The notes: a model not told the origin generated them from the sequence alone. Shown: positions 1 to 8,483, counted from the stretch's first letter. The stretch: 55,495 nucleotides of DNA from Endozoicomonas acroporae (GCF_002864045.1 NZ_PJPV01000161.1:1-55495); one strand, 5' to 3'. Numbers and translations are program-made.

Positions 1-40
1 TAGCCAGAAATATATGATTCCATATGGCCAGCTACTTAGT

Positions 41-63
41 TTATCCACAGCTTTTGTGGATAA
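41..63. promoter_or_regulatory. Inverted pair of perfect DnaA boxes
   Basis: TTATCCACA at 41-49 and its reverse complement at 55-63 are both perfect matches to the DnaA-box consensus, separated by 5 bp. They can also form a hairpin. They could be a DnaA-binding or titration site. No origin genes are visible nearby, so the hairpin alternative remains open. Confidence 0.45.
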
Positions 64-162
64 ACTTGTGACAACACTCGGGATAGTTCACAAACACCTG
101 TCAATTCAGGCCACCCGGACAGTTTGATTAAAAAATGATCAGACCGGCCTACTGGCATCCGT

Positions 163-711
163 TCAAGTCTGTTTATTCACGGACAATAAACGAATCTTCT
201 TAATAATGACCCTATCCCGTGTTATGACAAAATCACTGCTCTGGGTATAAAGCTTGATTTCTGCATCCACTGCTTCGCGAAGTTTCACCCGACCTGCTGC
301 CTGCCCCTCTAGGTTAATCCGGGTAGCTCCGGACTTTATCTTCTCAAGGTAGCGTTCCATGGACGTAAAAAACCGCAATGCAACCGGAATAATGTGTGCA
401 GGCAGCAGGTTTGCCTCTGCCATCTCCTTGTGGATACCAATCTTAAGGGGCCTTGGATCCGAAACATTGAAGGCACCGGGCCAGATAATTCGCACCAGAC
501 GCAGCGCCTCAGAGTTCATTACATCGCTTTCAGGCCGGTTATGCAGCCTCTCAAGAATTTTCCTGGCCTCTTCCGGAAGCGCTTGATTCATAGGGGAACC
601 GGAAACATCCTGTTCAGAGGCCAACTGCTGTTCCTGCTTCTGGATGCCCTGGTCAGAAATATTACTGTCTTCTGCTGTCATCGACTGCCTTGCCCAAATA
701 ACACTCGGCAT
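163..711 (-). CDS. ProQ/FinO-family RNA chaperone
   Basis: Probable RNA-binding protein of the ProQ/FinO family, which binds structured sRNAs and mRNA 3' ends in the cytoplasm. The domain spans about residues 66-150 and includes the typical 'PLKIGIHKEM' stretch at 88-97 and a basic helical region after it. The first 45 residues are Gln/Ser/Glu-rich and probably disordered. The C-terminal tail is Lys/Arg-rich. At 182 residues it is smaller than E. coli ProQ (about 230), so it is a minimal ProQ-like protein. An internal ATG at 681 has a better purine-rich upstream stretch and would give 172 residues. Family assignment is fairly sure; the RNA targets are unknown. Confidence 0.75.
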   Translation of the reverse strand: MPSVIWARQSMTAEDSNISDQGIQKQEQQLASEQDVSGSPMNQALPEEARKILERLHNRPESDVMNSEALRLVRIIWPGAFNVSDPRPLKIGIHKEMAEANLLPAHIIPVALRFFTSMERYLEKIKSGATRINLEGQAAGRVKLREAVDAEIKLYTQSSDFVITRDRVIIKKIRLLSVNKQT

Positions 712-970
712 CCCGGGAAAATAATAAGCAGTGCCACCACTCCCCTGAGACGCCCTTGAAAACCAACACCAAACCAGCCTGAGCCAGCGGGAGCACTATA
801 ATGACGGATTCAGCCCCGCCATAAAAGCGTAATTTATCAACAAACCGTACCAATCATAAGACGAGTACTGAAGAACAGGTCATTTTGGGCGACGCCAGAC
901 GAATGTTGAGCAAGTAACTGAATCAGAAGGGGCATAACCGGCTCTTCCCGCCCCCTTTGTGGCAGGCAAT
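712..970. other. Intergenic region between proQ-like and csp genes
   Basis: This stretch should hold the promoter of the ProQ-like gene, which is transcribed leftward, and the 3' end of the cold-shock transcript. I see no convincing gene in it. Confidence 0.4.
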
Positions 971-1003
971 AAAAAAGGCAGTACCGTAAAGCACTGCCTT
1001 TTT
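971..1003 (-). terminator. Rho-independent terminator of the cold-shock gene
   Basis: Arms AAAAAGGCAGT and ACTGCCTTTTT flank a 10-nt loop, giving a strong GC stem with an A-tract on one side and a T-tract on the other. It lies 28 bp beyond the stop codon of the cold-shock gene. The symmetry would let it terminate in both directions. Confidence 0.85.
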
Positions 1004-1030
1004 ATGGATCGCCCAAATGAAAACTGAGTT

Positions 1031-1240
1031 TTACAGAGGACGGATATCTTCAGCCTGTAGACCTTTCTGGCCCTGAGTAACACGAAACTCAACGCGCTGG
1101 CCTTCAGTCAGGGTTTTGAAGCCTTCGGTAGCAATCTGACGGAAGTGGGCAAACACGTCAGGTCCACCGTTTTCCTGGCTGATAAAACCGAAACCTTTCT
1201 CGTCATTAAACCACTTAACGGTTCCTGTAGAGGTAGACAT
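1031..1240 (-). CDS. CspA-family cold-shock protein
   Basis: A single cold-shock domain of 69 residues, the family's usual length. It binds single-stranded RNA and DNA and acts as an RNA chaperone. RNP1 is visible as 'KGFGFI' (residues 15-20) and RNP2 as 'DVFAHF' (28-33), with the usual N-terminal 'GTVKWFN'. I chose the ATG at 1240 because AGGA lies about 7 nt upstream. Starts at 1246 and 1264 are in frame but poorly spaced. It is monocistronic and ends in a strong terminator. The upstream region is long and AT-rich, as in cold-shock genes with long leaders. Confidence 0.95.
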   Translation of the reverse strand: MSTSTGTVKWFNDEKGFGFISQENGGPDVFAHFRQIATEGFKTLTEGQRVEFRVTQGQKGLQAEDIRPL

Positions 1241-1264
1241 ACTCATATCCTGATATTCAAACAC

Positions 1265-1806
1265 TATAGGGTGACTTTGCGGACAAAGCCGTTTAGCTAG
1301 AAGTTTTATTTTTGTTTATGAAGGATATGCAGAGAGACTACGCTCGGAACATCAAATCTTTTCATAAAAAAACTAATATCACTTTTAACGGTCCCTATCA
1401 TACAGACTCTCGTCAGAAAACTCATCAGTGATTACCTTATCTTGAAATAATTCATGCCTCCATGAGCCTGACAGAAGTGAGTAGTCGTAGCGTACACCTA
1501 AGGAATTTCAGGTACAGAATGGAACTCTACAGCACATCAGTAGTCGCTGCTCTGGACAGCGAGTGATAGAACCTGTTGTCCCTTAACAGGAGCTCCCTTA
1601 GAAAGGTCAATGAGTACGTAAAACCATCAGTTATCCGAGGTCATTAATGGTCACTTTGGAGAGGGAAAACAGGGCATTTCAAGGCGTGTTTTTTTACACC
1701 GGCTGCATCGGTGTCAGTTTCATCGAGTCAACGACCAATGCTGAATGGGGGAACTTTTATAAGAATCAGTGGTCTTTGGCTGTAATTCAATAGTTCAATA
1801 ATTCTA
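1265..1806. other. Long gene-free region upstream of the cold-shock gene
   Basis: About 540 bp without a supportable gene. It must contain the cold-shock promoter and probably a structured 5' leader near 1265-1400, plus the upstream region of the rightward gene at 1807. No tRNA, CRISPR or recognisable IS was seen. Confidence 0.4.
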
Positions 1807-2601
1807 ATGAACACACTCAATCTGAACCTGGATCCTGATCTTTTTTATGCCAATTTACAGGGTTTTCCAGATGAATTTTTAACACTAAACGACATTTTCA
1901 GCTCATCGCCATGCATGGCTGGTTATTCTGTACACAGACATGACTCACCTCTTGACGAATATTTCAATCAGGAAGTCACAAACCAGGAGCCACCTTCTCC
2001 ACGGTCACTGAATGATTTTTCAATTTCTCATTTACCATTTGCTGAAAATGCATCAGCTCATTTTTCTCAGCCACCACCCCGTCCGGTTGCTGTAGTTCGC
2101 CCATTGAATAAAAACACACAACAGCCAGGGCATACCGTAACTTCTGGATTTACAGGCACTGAATCTTCCAGTTCTGATGAACCTCAGCCACCTGCGCCTG
2201 AAGTGGCAAGTGCTTCTGAAAAACGCAAGACGAACAAAACCAAAAACCAGGCCAAATACGTCGCATCCGAAAAAGCCAAGTTGAGGAGAGCCAGATACTT
2301 AAGATCCGAAAAAGGCAAGGCGTCCAAAGCCAGATACGCTTCATCCGCTAAAGGCCGGGCGAGCCAGGCCAGGTACTACTTATCCGATACACGTAAAGAG
2401 TCCATGGCCAAATACAAAGCATCCGATAAAGCCAAGGCATACAGAGCCATCAGAAATGCCAGATCAAACGCCTATAAATCTGCCATAAGAAAAGGCTTTA
2501 GCGAAAAATTGGCCAGGGAGAAAGGAGAGTTGGCAGCTAAGGCAAAAAGAGCAGAATTATCATCAGTGCTGCCTCTTGCCACTGTTAATTCCACTTACTG
2601 A
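1807..2601 (+). CDS. Basic protein with tandem SEKGKA-type repeats; unknown function
   Basis: The family is not recognised. Residues 1-130 are acidic to neutral and rich in Ser, Pro and Asn, probably disordered. Residues 138-220 are made of about six imperfect 14-residue repeats of the form Y-x-x-S-E/D-K-x-K-A-x-x-A-R, so this half is strongly basic and helical. Such Lys/Arg repeats could bind nucleic acid or act as a nuclear-localisation-like region. That is inference. No good ribosome-binding site precedes the ATG. The last 26 bp overlap the next long ORF in another frame, so the two may be coupled or be parts of one frameshifted gene. Confidence 0.55.
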   Translation: MNTLNLNLDPDLFYANLQGFPDEFLTLNDIFSSSPCMAGYSVHRHDSPLDEYFNQEVTNQEPPSPRSLNDFSISHLPFAENASAHFSQPPPRPVAVVRPLNKNTQQPGHTVTSGFTGTESSSSDEPQPPAPEVASASEKRKTNKTKNQAKYVASEKAKLRRARYLRSEKGKASKARYASSAKGRASQARYYLSDTRKESMAKYKASDKAKAYRAIRNARSNAYKSAIRKGFSEKLAREKGELAAKAKRAELSSVLPLATVNSTY

Positions 2602-5600
2602 AGGAATATTTGTACCGAATTCACCTTCTCAACATGAACTGTCCAGACAGGGTTTTATTCTGAAAGCAACCGCATCAACCTACTCCCGCCCAAAGCCTGC
2701 TGGCCATGTTGCCCGGCAAGCGGGTTCAAGGGGCATTCCTGATCGCTCAAGAAGCACATTTAACGGTAAAAGAGTCTCAAACCATCCGTCTTATAGAGGT
2801 AGAGCCCCCATCCTGGATGTAGGCAAACGTGTTGAGGACGCCTTTTGGGATAAAAACCCATTAAAGGGACGTCAAATCTCCTCGGCCGCTGTGCTTGGCA
2901 CCTATAGAAATGATAGAACGTCTCTCAGAGGTGGCTTCTTTCTGCAAAAACTCTGCTTACAGAACATTCTACACGGCAATAGAAAAGTGTCCCCGGACCA
3001 GGTCATTCAGGAATTCAACCGGAAACCAGATGGTGACAAGAAATGCAAATTAGCGATAATTCGCTTCAAAGCAGAATGTTGCCTGAGGGGCCTGTTGTTA
3101 AATGAACGACAGGTCTCACCGGATGCGGTGATTAATGATTTTAAGGCAGTCAAGGCAACACTGGAGCTGGCGCGCTTTAAGGCAGAATGTTGCCTCAGGG
3201 GATTGCTGTTGAATAACCAGCTGGTCACAACGGACGATGTGGTTGAGCATTTCCCGGATAGTCCGGAGGGCAAATTGGGGATGGCCCGGTTTAAGGAACA
3301 ATGCTGCCTGATGGGCAAGTTATTGAATGGTCGTCAGGTCACACCGGATACGGTAGTTAAGGGTTATCAGGCCACCAAAGCAACACTTGAGCTGGGTCGC
3401 TTTATTGAACAATGCTGCATCAGAGGGCTGCCACTCAATGGCCAGCTAGTCACACCAGCTACGGTGGTCAGGGAATATCAGTCAGCCGGAGCCTACCTGG
3501 AGCTGGCACGCTTCAAAGCGGATTGTTGCCTGAAGGGCTTGTCGTTGAGTGGCCAGCAGGTCTCACCGGATGCGGTGGTTAAGGATTGTCAGGTAGCCAA
3601 TGCAACATTGGTACTGGTACGTTTTAAGGAAGAATGTTGCCTGAGAGGCCTGGCGTTGAATGGCCAGAAGGTCACACCGGAGGCGGTGGTTGAAGATTTT
3701 CAGAAAGCCGGAACCACACTGGAGCTGTCCCGTTTCAAAGCGGAATGTTGCCTGAGGGGCCTGTTATTGAACGGCCAGCAGATCACACCGGATGAGGTGG
3801 TTAGGGGTTATCAGGCAATCGGCGCAACTCTGGAGCTCGCCCGGTTCAAAGCGGAATGCTGCCTGAGGGGCCTGGAGTTAAACGGCCAGCAGGTTGCACC
3901 GGATGCGGTGATCACGGTTTTCCCGGACAGTCTCGAAGGCACATTGGGCAGAGCAATCTTCAGGGTACAATGTTGCCTGAGAGGGCTGCTGGTGAATGGC
4001 CAGCAGGTCAGACCGGGTTCGGTGGTTAAGGATTTCCCGGATAGCCCGGAAGGCAAACTGGGAATAGCACGCTTTAAGGAAGAATGTTGCCTGATAGGCC
4101 TGGCGTTAAATGGCCAGAAGGCGACACCGGAAGCAGTGATTAAGGCTTTCCCGGATACGACAGAAGGCAGGCTCGGAATAGCGCGCTTTATGCAGGAATG
4201 CTGCCTGAAGAGACTGGTACTGAATGGCCAGCAGGTGACAGCAGATGCTGTGGTTAAGGCTTTCCCGAATAGTTCAGAAGGCAGGCTGGGAATAGCGCGC
4301 TTTAAGCAGGAATGCTGCCTGAGGAAACTGGTACTGAATGGCCAGCTGGTTACCCCGGATGAGGTGTATAAGAATTTTCAGACGGCCAAAGCGACACTTG
4401 AGATCGCACGCTTCAAAGAAGAATGTTGCCTGAAGGGGCTGCCATTGAATGGCCAGCAGGTCACACCGGAAGCAGTGGTTAAGGATTATGAACGCGGTGG
4501 CTGGTTGCTCGAAAGAGCTATTTTTTATTCTCTACTGGCATTGCATGCCAGAGAGTTGAATGGCAACTATCTGGATAACCAGAAAGTGTTAGAAGCGTTT
4601 AATGAAGTACCTGGTGATCATTCTTCACGACAAGTGATGTATCTGATTCAAAGGCTGAACCAATCTCAGGGATATGATGAAACCAGCGAAGCTCAGGATA
4701 TCATTCAAACAGCCTGGCAACTATTAAACAACGTATCGCTCAAAGATGAGCAACACCGGCTGCAATGTATCCTGAAATTCATGGCTATGCAGAATGAATT
4801 GACTATCGATCATCAGGAAGTGTCAGCAGAACAGGTGTTGCAATCCATCAAAAAACTGAGGAACTCATTTCAGAATTCACGCGTACATTTCTTTTTCCTG
4901 GCACACTGCTATATCACGAGGCAGTCTATTGATGGACTGAAAGTCCATAAGGATCAGGTACTTGGCTGTCTTCAGAGTTTTCCGGAAGGAAGCAAACTGC
5001 GCCATGATCTAGGCTTCTGGTTTGAACAATACAGCTACGAAGCCCATTGTGTAAATATCACCGGACATCGGCATAGAGATAACCTCCCCGACCTGATTCC
5101 CAATGTAGAGAACGCTGGCCGAGCAACGAAATACCGGGGTGAAACAGGCCATACATTCGCCACTCAGGGCATTACCACCAATGGGGCGCAAAATCTGAAG
5201 CAATGGACAACAACTGGCAGACCGGATTTCCCGGAAAATCCGGCTCTGCGGTTAACTGCGCTAACACTGAAAACACTGGAGATTATTCAGGAAATCAATG
5301 TTTCTTATAGCAATACCCCCATTCTGATTACCGGTTCTTATGCGCGATTTTTACAGGACCACTGCTCATTATTTAATGATATTGATATTATCTGCACAAC
5401 AGAAGAGCCCGCCAGAATACTCTTTGCAAAGCTAGAGGCACTGAACACCACAGACTCAGACATTCCCAAAAGCATCACCATCTGGCAACTCCCGGGGTGT
5501 CCGGAGATTAAACTACCAAAAACCTACAATATTCATCTTAGGGACGCGGATCTGTGTATGAAAGCCATGGGGCTTCAGGTCAGTGTTGACGCCCGATTAA

Positions 5601-6115
5601 CCCATGACAATACCGCACCATTGGCCGTCCGCGTTCCTGGTGTTGCGAGGCCGGTACTGTGTTTGTCGTTTGCTGATGAAACAAAGTTAATGAACGATAC
5701 GCTGGAATACCTCGCTGAAAACCTGGATCCGCTGACCAGGCAACTACAAAGAGGGGCAGTATTTGACCTGCCACGAACCATTCTTTTTAACGACCCCCAA
5801 AATATCGAGGAGCGTATTTATGGCTTGCTTATTCGCTCTCTGCTTACCCTGAATAAAGCCAGGCAGTTTATCGATCTGCACTCAGAAGGCAAACCCGGAA
5901 AACCTGACTGTCTGCCTGAATATCGTCAAGTACAACAACAACGCCTGCACACGCTTACAGCACTTCTTCAAAAAAAATTGGCTGGCCATGTTTGCCGTAG
6001 TGGTTTCGAGCACAGAATTAACAACTGGCTGTCGACCAATCAGTATGTGAGTGATTATGAAATCAAAAAGAAGAATTTTATCAAATCGCTGCTTGTGATG
6101 ATGCATTCGGCATAA
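2576..6115 (+). CDS. Giant CCLRG-repeat protein with C-terminal nucleotidyltransferase-like domain
   Basis: A 1179-residue protein. Residues about 120-640 consist of 14 tandem units of 35-38 residues plus a degenerate last unit. Each unit carries a C-C-L-R/K-G-L-x-L-N-G-Q core followed by V-T-P-D/E-A-V-V, suggesting a helical repeat solenoid. Near residue 920 there is 'ITGSYARF' followed by D935-I-D937, which fits the GS...DxD signature of the nucleotidyltransferase (Pol beta) superfamily. The open frame begins at a TTG with no clear ribosome-binding site, and there is no in-frame ATG for several hundred codons. The true start is therefore uncertain and may depend on the overlapping upstream gene. 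A secreted effector role is plausible but unproven. Confidence 0.65.
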   Translation: MPLLIPLTEGIFVPNSPSQHELSRQGFILKATASTYSRPKPAGHVARQAGSRGIPDRSRSTFNGKRVSNHPSYRGRAPILDVGKRVEDAFWDKNPLKGRQISSAAVLGTYRNDRTSLRGGFFLQKLCLQNILHGNRKVSPDQVIQEFNRKPDGDKKCKLAIIRFKAECCLRGLLLNERQVSPDAVINDFKAVKATLELARFKAECCLRGLLLNNQLVTTDDVVEHFPDSPEGKLGMARFKEQCCLMGKLLNGRQVTPDTVVKGYQATKATLELGRFIEQCCIRGLPLNGQLVTPATVVREYQSAGAYLELARFKADCCLKGLSLSGQQVSPDAVVKDCQVANATLVLVRFKEECCLRGLALNGQKVTPEAVVEDFQKAGTTLELSRFKAECCLRGLLLNGQQITPDEVVRGYQAIGATLELARFKAECCLRGLELNGQQVAPDAVITVFPDSLEGTLGRAIFRVQCCLRGLLVNGQQVRPGSVVKDFPDSPEGKLGIARFKEECCLIGLALNGQKATPEAVIKAFPDTTEGRLGIARFMQECCLKRLVLNGQQVTADAVVKAFPNSSEGRLGIARFKQECCLRKLVLNGQLVTPDEVYKNFQTAKATLEIARFKEECCLKGLPLNGQQVTPEAVVKDYERGGWLLERAIFYSLLALHARELNGNYLDNQKVLEAFNEVPGDHSSRQVMYLIQRLNQSQGYDETSEAQDIIQTAWQLLNNVSLKDEQHRLQCILKFMAMQNELTIDHQEVSAEQVLQSIKKLRNSFQNSRVHFFFLAHCYITRQSIDGLKVHKDQVLGCLQSFPEGSKLRHDLGFWFEQYSYEAHCVNITGHRHRDNLPDLIPNVENAGRATKYRGETGHTFATQGITTNGAQNLKQWTTTGRPDFPENPALRLTALTLKTLEIIQEINVSYSNTPILITGSYARFLQDHCSLFNDIDIICTTEEPARILFAKLEALNTTDSDIPKSITIWQLPGCPEIKLPKTYNIHLRDADLCMKAMGLQVSVDARLTHDNTAPLAVRVPGVARPVLCLSFADETKLMNDTLEYLAENLDPLTRQLQRGAVFDLPRTILFNDPQNIEERIYGLLIRSLLTLNKARQFIDLHSEGKPGKPDCLPEYRQVQQQRLHTLTALLQKKLAGHVCRSGFEHRINNWLSTNQYVSDYEIKKKNFIKSLLVMMHSA
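2941..4500 (+). repeat. Protein-coding tandem repeats of about 105-114 bp (14-15 units)
   Basis: Imperfect in-frame DNA repeats encode the CCLRGL-type units of the giant protein. Units alternate between two linker types: a short one of the 'ATLELARF' kind and one containing 'DSPEGKLG'. This suggests growth by recombination between units. Confidence 0.8.
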
Positions 6116-6228
6116 GATCTGGCACACACAACAGTTACTCCAAAATGCTATCCGTAAATTAGCACTTAATCCTGTAAAATGCAGCCATTTTCAGAATGAG
6201 CTTATGCAATACTATATAATTCATGCGG

Positions 6229-6801
6229 TCAGTGTATAAGCTGTATTTTTGTCAATGTATCAGCACCAACCCGAGGTAGTTTAATATGAAAGTATTCACT
6301 CAAATTCTTGCAAATGGCATATCTATCAAAGGCCTTGGCGCTAATAGCGTCAATGATTTTGTAGGTGGACTTGTTCCGGTAAATATTGAAAAAATGCCCT
6401 TTTTCCTCACCAGACACTTGATATGAAAAACTGACAATGGCGTGTTCATTTGGCTTCATCTCAAGTAACTTCTGCTCACATGAAAATATCAGATCATCGT
6501 GCTCTCCTTCAAACAACTCCAGTTTCAGTGTTTTTTTTCCCAAGTAGATGTCATCAAGTTTGCCATAGACAGTCAGTGTTGATAGTGGTGCTGGTGCAGT
6601 AAATTCATCACAAAGAATGGGCTGAAATGTTTTATTCTCCAGGTAATGAAAGACCCTCATAGCAACAAACCCACAATTGGCTTTACATTCTGCCTGGTTA
6701 ATATTGGCAAGAATATCCATGCTCTGCTCCTCAAGCCTATTCCTTAGAGGTGCATTCATATTTCTGCTTTGATTTTGTGCAGATGAACAGTCAGAAATCA
6801 T
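6229..6801 (-). CDS. Putative papain-fold (Tox-PL-like) effector
   Basis: A 190-residue protein. It has 'ANCGFVAMRV' with Cys43 at the start of a predicted helix, then 'GHFFNIY' with His136 and 'YKIIDAIS' with Asp151. The Cys, His, Asp order and spacing resemble papain-fold toxins and glutamine deamidases of the Tox-PL type, where the His precedes a beta strand and the Asp follows the next one. If correct, it would be a cysteine protease or deamidase acting in a host or competitor cell. There is no visible signal peptide. It stands alone on the minus strand between the giant repeat protein and a palindromic element. Start choice is uncertain (M1, M15 or M28). Confidence 0.45.
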   Translation of the reverse strand: MISDCSSAQNQSRNMNAPLRNRLEEQSMDILANINQAECKANCGFVAMRVFHYLENKTFQPILCDEFTAPAPLSTLTVYGKLDDIYLGKKTLKLELFEGEHDDLIFSCEQKLLEMKPNEHAIVSFSYQVSGEEKGHFFNIYRNKSTYKIIDAISAKAFDRYAICKNLSEYFHIKLPRVGADTLTKIQLIH

Positions 6802-6847
6802 ACATTAGATCATTGAAGCCAGAATGGGTCGATACTCATTGTTAGCA

Positions 6848-7013
6848 TTAAGTAGTTGGCCAAATGGAATCGTATATTTCTGGCTAAGTGGGCAGTTACT
6901 ATGCAAGGCACAACGTAGGGAGCATAGCCGTAGCTATGTGACCGTAGTTGTAACGCCGCAGAGTGACTGCCCACTTAGTCAGAAAATACGATTTCATTTG
7001 GTTAACTACTTAA
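6848..7013. repeat. 166-bp palindromic element (REP/MITE-like)
   Basis: Arms of about 48 bp at 6848-6896 and 6966-7013 are near-perfect inverted copies. The centre holds a smaller hairpin, GCATAGC-cgta-GCTATG. No transposase is encoded and no clear target duplication was seen, so it is a non-autonomous element or a long bidirectional hairpin. It lies between a leftward and a leftward gene, 30 bp from the stop of the zinc-finger gene. Confidence 0.7.
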
Positions 7014-7044
7014 CTTCCCTAAGCGTTAACCAACACAGTGATGT

Positions 7045-7470
7045 TTATGCCATAGACCCGTCTCCCAATGACCTGTGTACTATGCCTCTGCGCTCTATAA
7101 AAGACAGTTCATTGTGGTAGCGGTGTAAATGAAGTTTGAGGCCTTTGAGACTGGCTGATTTACGTTGACACAAACTACACCTGTAGGGATACCTTTCTGC
7201 TGACAGCTCCTCCTGCCGAATAGGGGCATGTTTGGCACAGTCAGCCTCACCTCTGGCTTGACAATATATTGCATAGTGGTCCGCCCATGGTTTTTCAAGT
7301 GGTGCTGTCTCAAGAAATAACTGGCCTGTTATTGCATAAACATACATGCTTTTCATTCTGCCCTGTCCATATGGTTGAATTTGCGGCTCTACAACAACTC
7401 CCCGGAATGCCGGATATAGATCCTGAGTTGTCTGATATTGTTGGTAGTGCATTGGGTTTGGTTGCATCAT
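7045..7470 (-). CDS. C2H2 zinc-finger protein, unknown function
   Basis: A 141-residue protein with a classical C2H2 finger near its C-terminus: Cys98-x2-Cys101-x12-His114-x4-His119, within 'YRCSLCQRK...LHLHRYH'. A second possible zinc cluster (Cys70, Cys78, His81) precedes it. The N-terminus is rich in Gln, Tyr and Met. This type of finger is typical of eukaryotes and rare in bacteria, so a host-directed role is possible. It follows two other minus-strand frames through a tandem-repeat zone and could be the distal part of a longer broken gene. Confidence 0.5.
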   Translation of the reverse strand: MMQPNPMHYQQYQTTQDLYPAFRGVVVEPQIQPYGQGRMKSMYVYAITGQLFLETAPLEKPWADHYAIYCQARGEADCAKHAPIRQEELSAERYPYRCSLCQRKSASLKGLKLHLHRYHNELSFIERRGIVHRSLGDGSMA

Positions 7471-7747
7471 TTGTTACCTTGCCAGATATACACTTATGTT
7501 TATTTACCTGTCGGTGAGGCCTGTTCCCTGGTTGAACAGTTATTGAGTAAACCTTTCCCCTGGTTGAACAGCAATCCCCTGCATGATAGCTTGATATTGT
7601 TTCCAGATATTTTTTTTCCGCCATTTGAGACCTGACCTCTATCTCCAACCTGTTGTTTTCCGTTATTAGAAATCTGTTTTCTAACTCCAACCTGTTTTTT
7701 AACGCTACAATAGCCCTGTTCTCTAACTCAAGCTTGTTTTTTCCCAT
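7310..7747 (-). CDS. Coiled-coil ORF continuing from the repeat zone
   Basis: A 145-codon frame. The first 50 residues are three 14-residue coiled-coil repeats of the 'NRLELEN' kind; the rest is low-complexity and unlike known proteins. It overlaps the upstream 251-codon gene by 20 bp and the downstream zinc-finger gene by more than 150 bp in different frames. I think it is either the continuation of the upstream gene after slippage in the repeats or a spurious extension. Only the repeat part is convincingly coding. Confidence 0.3.
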   Translation of the reverse strand: MGKNKLELENRAIVALKNRLELENRFLITENNRLEIEVRSQMAEKKYLETISSYHAGDCCSTRGKVYSITVQPGNRPHRQVNKHKCISGKVTNDATKPNALPTISDNSGSISGIPGSCCRAANSTIWTGQNEKHVCLCNNRPVIS

Positions 7748-7790
7748 TATTAGAGACTTCTTCTCTAACTCCAGCCTGCTTTTTTTCAGA
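7618..7790. repeat. 42-bp tandem repeats (about four units)
   Basis: On the minus strand the unit reads roughly aag-cag-gtt-gga-gtt-aga-gaa with an A-run at each boundary. It encodes coiled-coil heptads ('NKLELENRAIVALK' and its relatives) in one frame and 'KKQAGVREEVSNNG' in another. Homopolymeric A-runs at each unit make slippage likely. Confidence 0.65.
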
Positions 7791-8483
7791 CTTCAACATT
7801 TTCACTTCATTGGCAACAGCTTGTTTATTAGCCATTACCCCTTTTCTATACCCTGCTTGATGACGCCTGTTTTTTTCCGCTCTTCTAATATATCTCACGA
7901 AACTTTTAACTTCCTTGCTATTTTCTTTCTTGAGAAGCAGATTAAGCTCTTTAGTTGATATCTCAGAAAGTTCCTGACGAGTATACTCTCTATTACCTAT
8001 AAAAATTTTCTGAGCCAATCCCGGGAATTTTCCGCTACCTGTAAGCCTGTCTGTTAAATAGAGCCAGAATGCAAGCCCATATTGTCGGCACGTTTTCTTG
8101 AGGCTTGCAAAGGTGTCCCTGCTCCGTCGGCCGTCCTCACTTTTGGTGACACCGCTGATTTTACGCCGTTTGACGTGTTCTCTTATCTGACTTTCGCTGA
8201 GGTTGTTATGAAGAGGCAGTAATGTCTGGAAATTTCCCCGGCTTTTGCTCCCAATGGTACTGAACCAGGTAAGCAACTCATTGGTTATGACAGTGCAGTA
8301 ACCGTTTTGTCCTTGATGTCTCGACCCGGTGTCGTCTGTTTGCGGGTAACAGATAGCTTCGGAGTGAAGCTCCAACTCCTGCACATAAAAGGCATCTCGC
8401 CCATGACGAATAGAACCTTCTGGAATGGAATCCGGAGCAATCACGGATTCTTCAGTAGAAAGGTTATCAAACGATGTGTTCAT
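7728..8483 (-). CDS. Transposase-derived coiled-coil protein
   Basis: A 251-residue protein. Residues 85-165, with 'IREHVKRRKISG', 'RSRDTFASLKKTCR' and 'FWLYLTDRL', resemble the C-terminal region of an IS66-like transposase. No catalytic DDE part is present. Residues 1-60 look unrelated to a transposase. Residues 180-251 are a Lys/Glu/Arg-rich coiled coil ending in 42-bp repeats. It appears to be a transposase tail captured into another gene rather than a working transposase. The resemblance is from memory of family patterns and needs a search. Confidence 0.4.
   Translation of the reverse strand: MNTSFDNLSTEESVIAPDSIPEGSIRHGRDAFYVQELELHSEAICYPQTDDTGSRHQGQNGYCTVITNELLTWFSTIGSKSRGNFQTLLPLHNNLSESQIREHVKRRKISGVTKSEDGRRSRDTFASLKKTCRQYGLAFWLYLTDRLTGSGKFPGLAQKIFIGNREYTRQELSEISTKELNLLLKKENSKEVKSFVRYIRRAEKNRRHQAGYRKGVMANKQAVANEVKMLKSEKKQAGVREEVSNNGKKQA

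Noticed and set aside
2941..4500. CRISPR-like array
   Set aside because: The repeats are long, imperfect, in frame and encode a continuous protein; there are no unique spacers or cas genes.
7618..7790. CRISPR-like short repeats
   Set aside because: Units are contiguous with no spacers and encode coiled-coil residues.
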